From: an uncultured Granulosicoccus sp.
GTDB lineage: Bacteria; Pseudomonadota; Gammaproteobacteria; Granulosicoccales; Granulosicoccaceae
Direction of reading: 5' to 3'
Assembly: GCA_937991945.1 (NCBI GenBank)
Contig: CALKLO010000025.1
Coordinates: 1 to 64,000, forward strand
Length of the DNA stretch: 64,000 nt
The notes beneath the pieces were generated by a model. The model worked only from the letters and a program-made list of their open reading frames with translations, did no database searches and was not told the DNA's origin. The first letter of the stretch is position 1, and every line of letters begins with the position of its first letter. The translations under genes and the position numbers were made by a program. This document shows, piece by piece, positions 61,014 through 64,000 of this stretch.

Positions 61014-61090
61014 GGAGGTTCTTTCACCTAAACAATCCGATTGCACTGAATCCTGCGCCCACTTTGGCAGGCATCGGGTATCATCGCTAC

Positions 61091-62158
61091 ATGAGTAACC
61101 AGCTTGAACTAGAACATATAAGCGTAGACCTTGATGGTACTCGCATCATCGACGATGTGTCATTTACCCTTGCGGCTGGCGATATCGGTTGCCTACTCGG
61201 ACCCAGTGGTTGTGGCAAGACGACATTGCTACGCGTTATCGGTGGATTTGAGCCGCCTTCACAAGGACAACTCAACATAGCTGGTAAGACCGTTGCCACG
61301 GCTTCTGAGCAAGCAAGCCCTGAAGAAAGACGCGTCGGTATGGTCTTTCAGGATTTAGCCCTGTTCCCTCACATGAGTGTGCGAAAAAACGTCGCCTTTG
61401 GCATCATCAACCAATCTAAAAAGGCCGTTGAAGAACGTGTTGACGAGCTACTGGATTTGGTCGGTATGCAACGGTACGCCGACAGCTATCCACATCAACT
61501 CTCAGGCGGACAACAGCAACGCGTCGCCTTGATTAGAGCTATGGCCCCACGGCCACCCGTGTTGCTGCTAGACGAACCCTTTAGTAGCCAAGATACAGAG
61601 CGCCGAGTGCAACTAGCACACGAAGTTCGCGAAATATTAAAGCGCGACGGCATTACTGCGGTGTTGGTTACACACGATCAATTTGAAGCCTTCGCCATTG
61701 CTGATCATATTGGCGTAGTTGCTCAAGGCAAATTACGACAGTGGGACAACGCCTATAACCTGTACCACACCCCAGCTGATCGCTTCGTCGCCGATTTCGT
61801 CGGTGAAGGCGTCTTTTTGTGTGGCAACACGCTAGAAGACAACGTTATCCAGACCGAGCTTGGCATCATTCACGGCGAGCTTACTGCCGATGTCCCCTCG
61901 GGCACATTGATTGAGCTTTTAGTCAGGCCCGATGATATTTTGCACGATGACAATAGCCCTAACAAAGCCACGGTTATAGCCCGTGATTTTCGTGGTGCTG
62001 ATCATCTCTACACACTGAAAATGCCTGGCAACACTCGTCTGCTCTGCCTAGCGCCTTCTCATCACAACCATGAAGTTGGCGAGCAATTTGGCATCCGCTT
62101 GCAGCTGGATCACCTAGTGGTGTTCGATAGAGAAAATGAGGACATGAGTACCCGGTAG
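61091..62158 (+). CDS. ABC transporter ATP-binding protein (FbpC/iron-type)
   Basis: ATG at 61091 (MSNQLELEHISVDL); LLGPSGCGKTTLLRVIGG, LSGGQQQRVALIRAMA, LLLDEPFSSQD. Confidence 0.95.
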   Translation: MSNQLELEHISVDLDGTRIIDDVSFTLAAGDIGCLLGPSGCGKTTLLRVIGGFEPPSQGQLNIAGKTVATASEQASPEERRVGMVFQDLALFPHMSVRKNVAFGIINQSKKAVEERVDELLDLVGMQRYADSYPHQLSGGQQQRVALIRAMAPRPPVLLLDEPFSSQDTERRVQLAHEVREILKRDGITAVLVTHDQFEAFAIADHIGVVAQGKLRQWDNAYNLYHTPADRFVADFVGEGVFLCGNTLEDNVIQTELGIIHGELTADVPSGTLIELLVRPDDILHDDNSPNKATVIARDFRGADHLYTLKMPGNTRLLCLAPSHHNHEVGEQFGIRLQLDHLVVFDRENEDMSTR

Positions 62159-62174
62159 TTGTTACCAACTGGGC

Positions 62175-63284
62175 CTAACGACTCAACTGATTGACGTGTT
62201 CGGCAATCGCTAAACACGATGTCAAACCCGGCGACTCAATTCCAAACAGGTTGATCAAGCCTGGAACACCATGGTCGCGCATCGATGTGATCATAAAGTC
62301 GTTATACGGCTCACCTTGCCACAAAAGTTTAGGCCTAATGCCTGAGTAATCGGGTGTTAAAGCGGCATCGGGCAGGCCTGGCCAGTATCGCCTAATGGCT
62401 TCATAAAATTTATCGGACCTACCCGGATCAACGGCATAGTTCTCGTGCTCTATCGCTTCAACGTCTGGGCCGAAGCGCGCCTGCCCTGCCAGATCAATCG
62501 TAATATGCACGCCTAAACCACCAGGTTCAGGCACCGGGTAAATCAAGCGCGAAAACGGCGCACGGCCTTGCAAACGAAAGTAATTGCCCTTGCTCAATAA
62601 CGGCTCTGGACAATGCGTTGAGGACAGCTCCGATAATGAAGATGCCAACTGACAAGCACCATGCCCTGCAGTATTGATTACCCACTGACTGGTTAGTGAC
62701 GCCGGCTCATCACCACCCGTCTCAATCTGGAAAAAACTACTGGACGCCACTCGTGATAATCGTCTAACGGGTGCTCGTAAAGCCAGCACAGCGCCATTAG
62801 CTTCTGCATCACCCAACAGTGAAACCATGAGCCCATGGCTGTCAATGATGCCCGTGGAGGGCGACAGCAAAGCAGCAACACACGCCAGTGAGGGTTCTAA
62901 TGCCTGCGCTTGGGCCTGCGTCAGGTAGTGTAAATCAGTGACTCCATTGGCCACGGCGCGTTTGCGAATATCAGCTAGCTCTCGGGCTTGCGCATCGTTG
63001 GTCGCAACAATTAATTTACCTGAGCGTTTATGTCCAATGTGTCGTCGCTGGCAATACGCATAGAGCGCCTTACGACCTTCTACACAAAACTGCGCTTTCA
63101 AACTACCGGCCGGGTAATAGATACCTGCATGAATGACTTCAGAATTTCGCGCACTTGTCATTGAACCGTAGCTGGATTCTTGCTCCAGAATGAGTACATC
63201 GCGTCCACTTTGTGCAAGCTTTGCGGCTATGGCTAGTCCCACTACGCCCGCCCCAATCACCACACATTCGCAATCAGCCATCAT
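62175..63284 (-). CDS. FAD-dependent oxidoreductase, L-2-hydroxyglutarate oxidase-like (LhgO family)
   Basis: CVVIGAGVVGLAIAAKLAQSGRDVLILEQESSYGSMTSARNSEVIHAGIYYPAGSLKAQFCVEGRKALYAYC. Confidence 0.92.
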   Translation of the reverse strand: MMADCECVVIGAGVVGLAIAAKLAQSGRDVLILEQESSYGSMTSARNSEVIHAGIYYPAGSLKAQFCVEGRKALYAYCQRRHIGHKRSGKLIVATNDAQARELADIRKRAVANGVTDLHYLTQAQAQALEPSLACVAALLSPSTGIIDSHGLMVSLLGDAEANGAVLALRAPVRRLSRVASSSFFQIETGGDEPASLTSQWVINTAGHGACQLASSLSELSSTHCPEPLLSKGNYFRLQGRAPFSRLIYPVPEPGGLGVHITIDLAGQARFGPDVEAIEHENYAVDPGRSDKFYEAIRRYWPGLPDAALTPDYSGIRPKLLWQGEPYNDFMITSMRDHGVPGLINLFGIESPGLTSCLAIAEHVNQLSR

Positions 63285-63296
63285 AGGACGCTTGCT

Positions 63297-64000
63297 CTAC
63301 GGCTCTTTAGCCAACGCTAGGTAGTTGGTGGTACTGAAGAACTCATCTCGCTCACGGTATTTGTCGACCAAGGCAACGCCACCTGGCGTGATTCGGTATA
63401 ACGCGAAATTGCGTTCAGTAAAAAAGTACCAAAAATCTTGAAAGAAGGTCCGCGTATCGATGTTGCAACCACCGAACTCAAATTGCACAACCCGCGTGTT
63501 TGCTAGCGCCTCAACACTGCCATTTAAGGCATCCAGCTCATGACCTTCGATGTCTAATTTAAAGAGATCAATACGACGACTCCCTAAAGTTTCTTTCCAA
63601 TAGTCATCGAAAATACGCGTGGAAATGGTTTCGCTGACATCAAAATCATTGCCGCGATGATCTAGACGTCTGCGCGTCAAACTCCCCAGACCAGAACCCG
63701 GTTTATCAGAGTACAGCGTGGCCTCTGAGACGCTAGATGACAAAGCAAATGGCTGCACGGTGACCTGAGAATCGTCGCTAAAACGACCCATAAGTATGTC
63801 TATATTGGTCTTGGAAGGCTCAAACATATGAACCTCGGCACCCGGATGAACCGTGCGAATGGCCCCCGTGTAATTGCCGACATTGCCGCCTACATCGATG
63901 GCCAAGGTTATATCGGTATTGTTGCCCATGAGTGAGCCCGCAGCCCGCAACTCATGCTCAACGCTACCAGAACCCCAACCTTTACCCTGACGACGAGCCG
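63297..64000 (-). CDS. FkbM family methyltransferase, 5' end truncated by window edge
   Basis: Frame open through the right edge (...ARRQGKGWGSGSVEHELRAAGSLM...); AIDVGGNVGNYTGAIRTVHPGAEVHMFEPSKTNIDIL; RRIDLFKLDIEGHELDALNG. Confidence 0.9.
   Translation of the reverse strand, partial: ARRQGKGWGSGSVEHELRAAGSLMGNNTDITLAIDVGGNVGNYTGAIRTVHPGAEVHMFEPSKTNIDILMGRFSDDSQVTVQPFALSSSVSEATLYSDKPGSGLGSLTRRRLDHRGNDFDVSETISTRIFDDYWKETLGSRRIDLFKLDIEGHELDALNGSVEALANTRVVQFEFGGCNIDTRTFFQDFWYFFTERNFALYRITPGGVALVDKYRERDEFFSTTNYLALAKEP

Noticed and set aside
60902-61090. N-terminal extension of the ABC ATPase ORF into the glnE start region
   Set aside because: The extension overlaps glnE antisense and lacks ATPase similarity; ATG at 61091 begins the domain.
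1-64000. Mobile elements, CRISPR arrays, prophage or toxin-antitoxin islands
   Set aside because: No transposase, integrase, phage structural genes, regularly spaced repeats or TA-like small gene pairs were recognised; gene content looks like stable chromosome.

Overview
The window is a gene-dense chromosomal segment, apparently from a marine-type gammaproteobacterium. The taxonomy is inferred from the gene families and from the rhlB/trxA/rho and pcm/tolC/waaA style synteny. About 55 CDSs are supported. I found no rRNA, CRISPR array, transposase, integrase or convincing tRNA. Main blocks are: an RND efflux pair (left gene truncated by the window edge); a secreted protein with a C-terminal sorting-type tail; a glycan block (GT2 and a WbsX-GT4 fusion); two bifunctional beta-oxidation proteins with opposite domain order; a DmdA-like (DMSP demethylase-like) GcvT-fold protein; pseudouridine catabolism (psuK-psuG); siroheme synthesis (cysG) next to a TrpD2-like protein and a Rieske ferredoxin; a tightly overlapping operon hisD-like/cbiX/dsrC/dsrM/dsrK/ptrB with no dsrAB in view; a puu-like gamma-glutamyl polyamine cluster with two FAD oxidoreductase paralogs; BenE plus a CitE-like lyase; purD; rho-trxA / rhlB; cspA; pcm-tolC-lpxL-waaA-kdkA; glnE; an FbpC-like ATPase; an LhgO-like oxidase; and an FkbM methyltransferase (truncated at the right edge). 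The best candidate for an under-described system is the DsrC-DsrMK module coupled to a HisD-like dehydrogenase, a sirohydrochlorin chelatase and an oligopeptidase B. All family calls come from reading motifs by eye. No database search was run.
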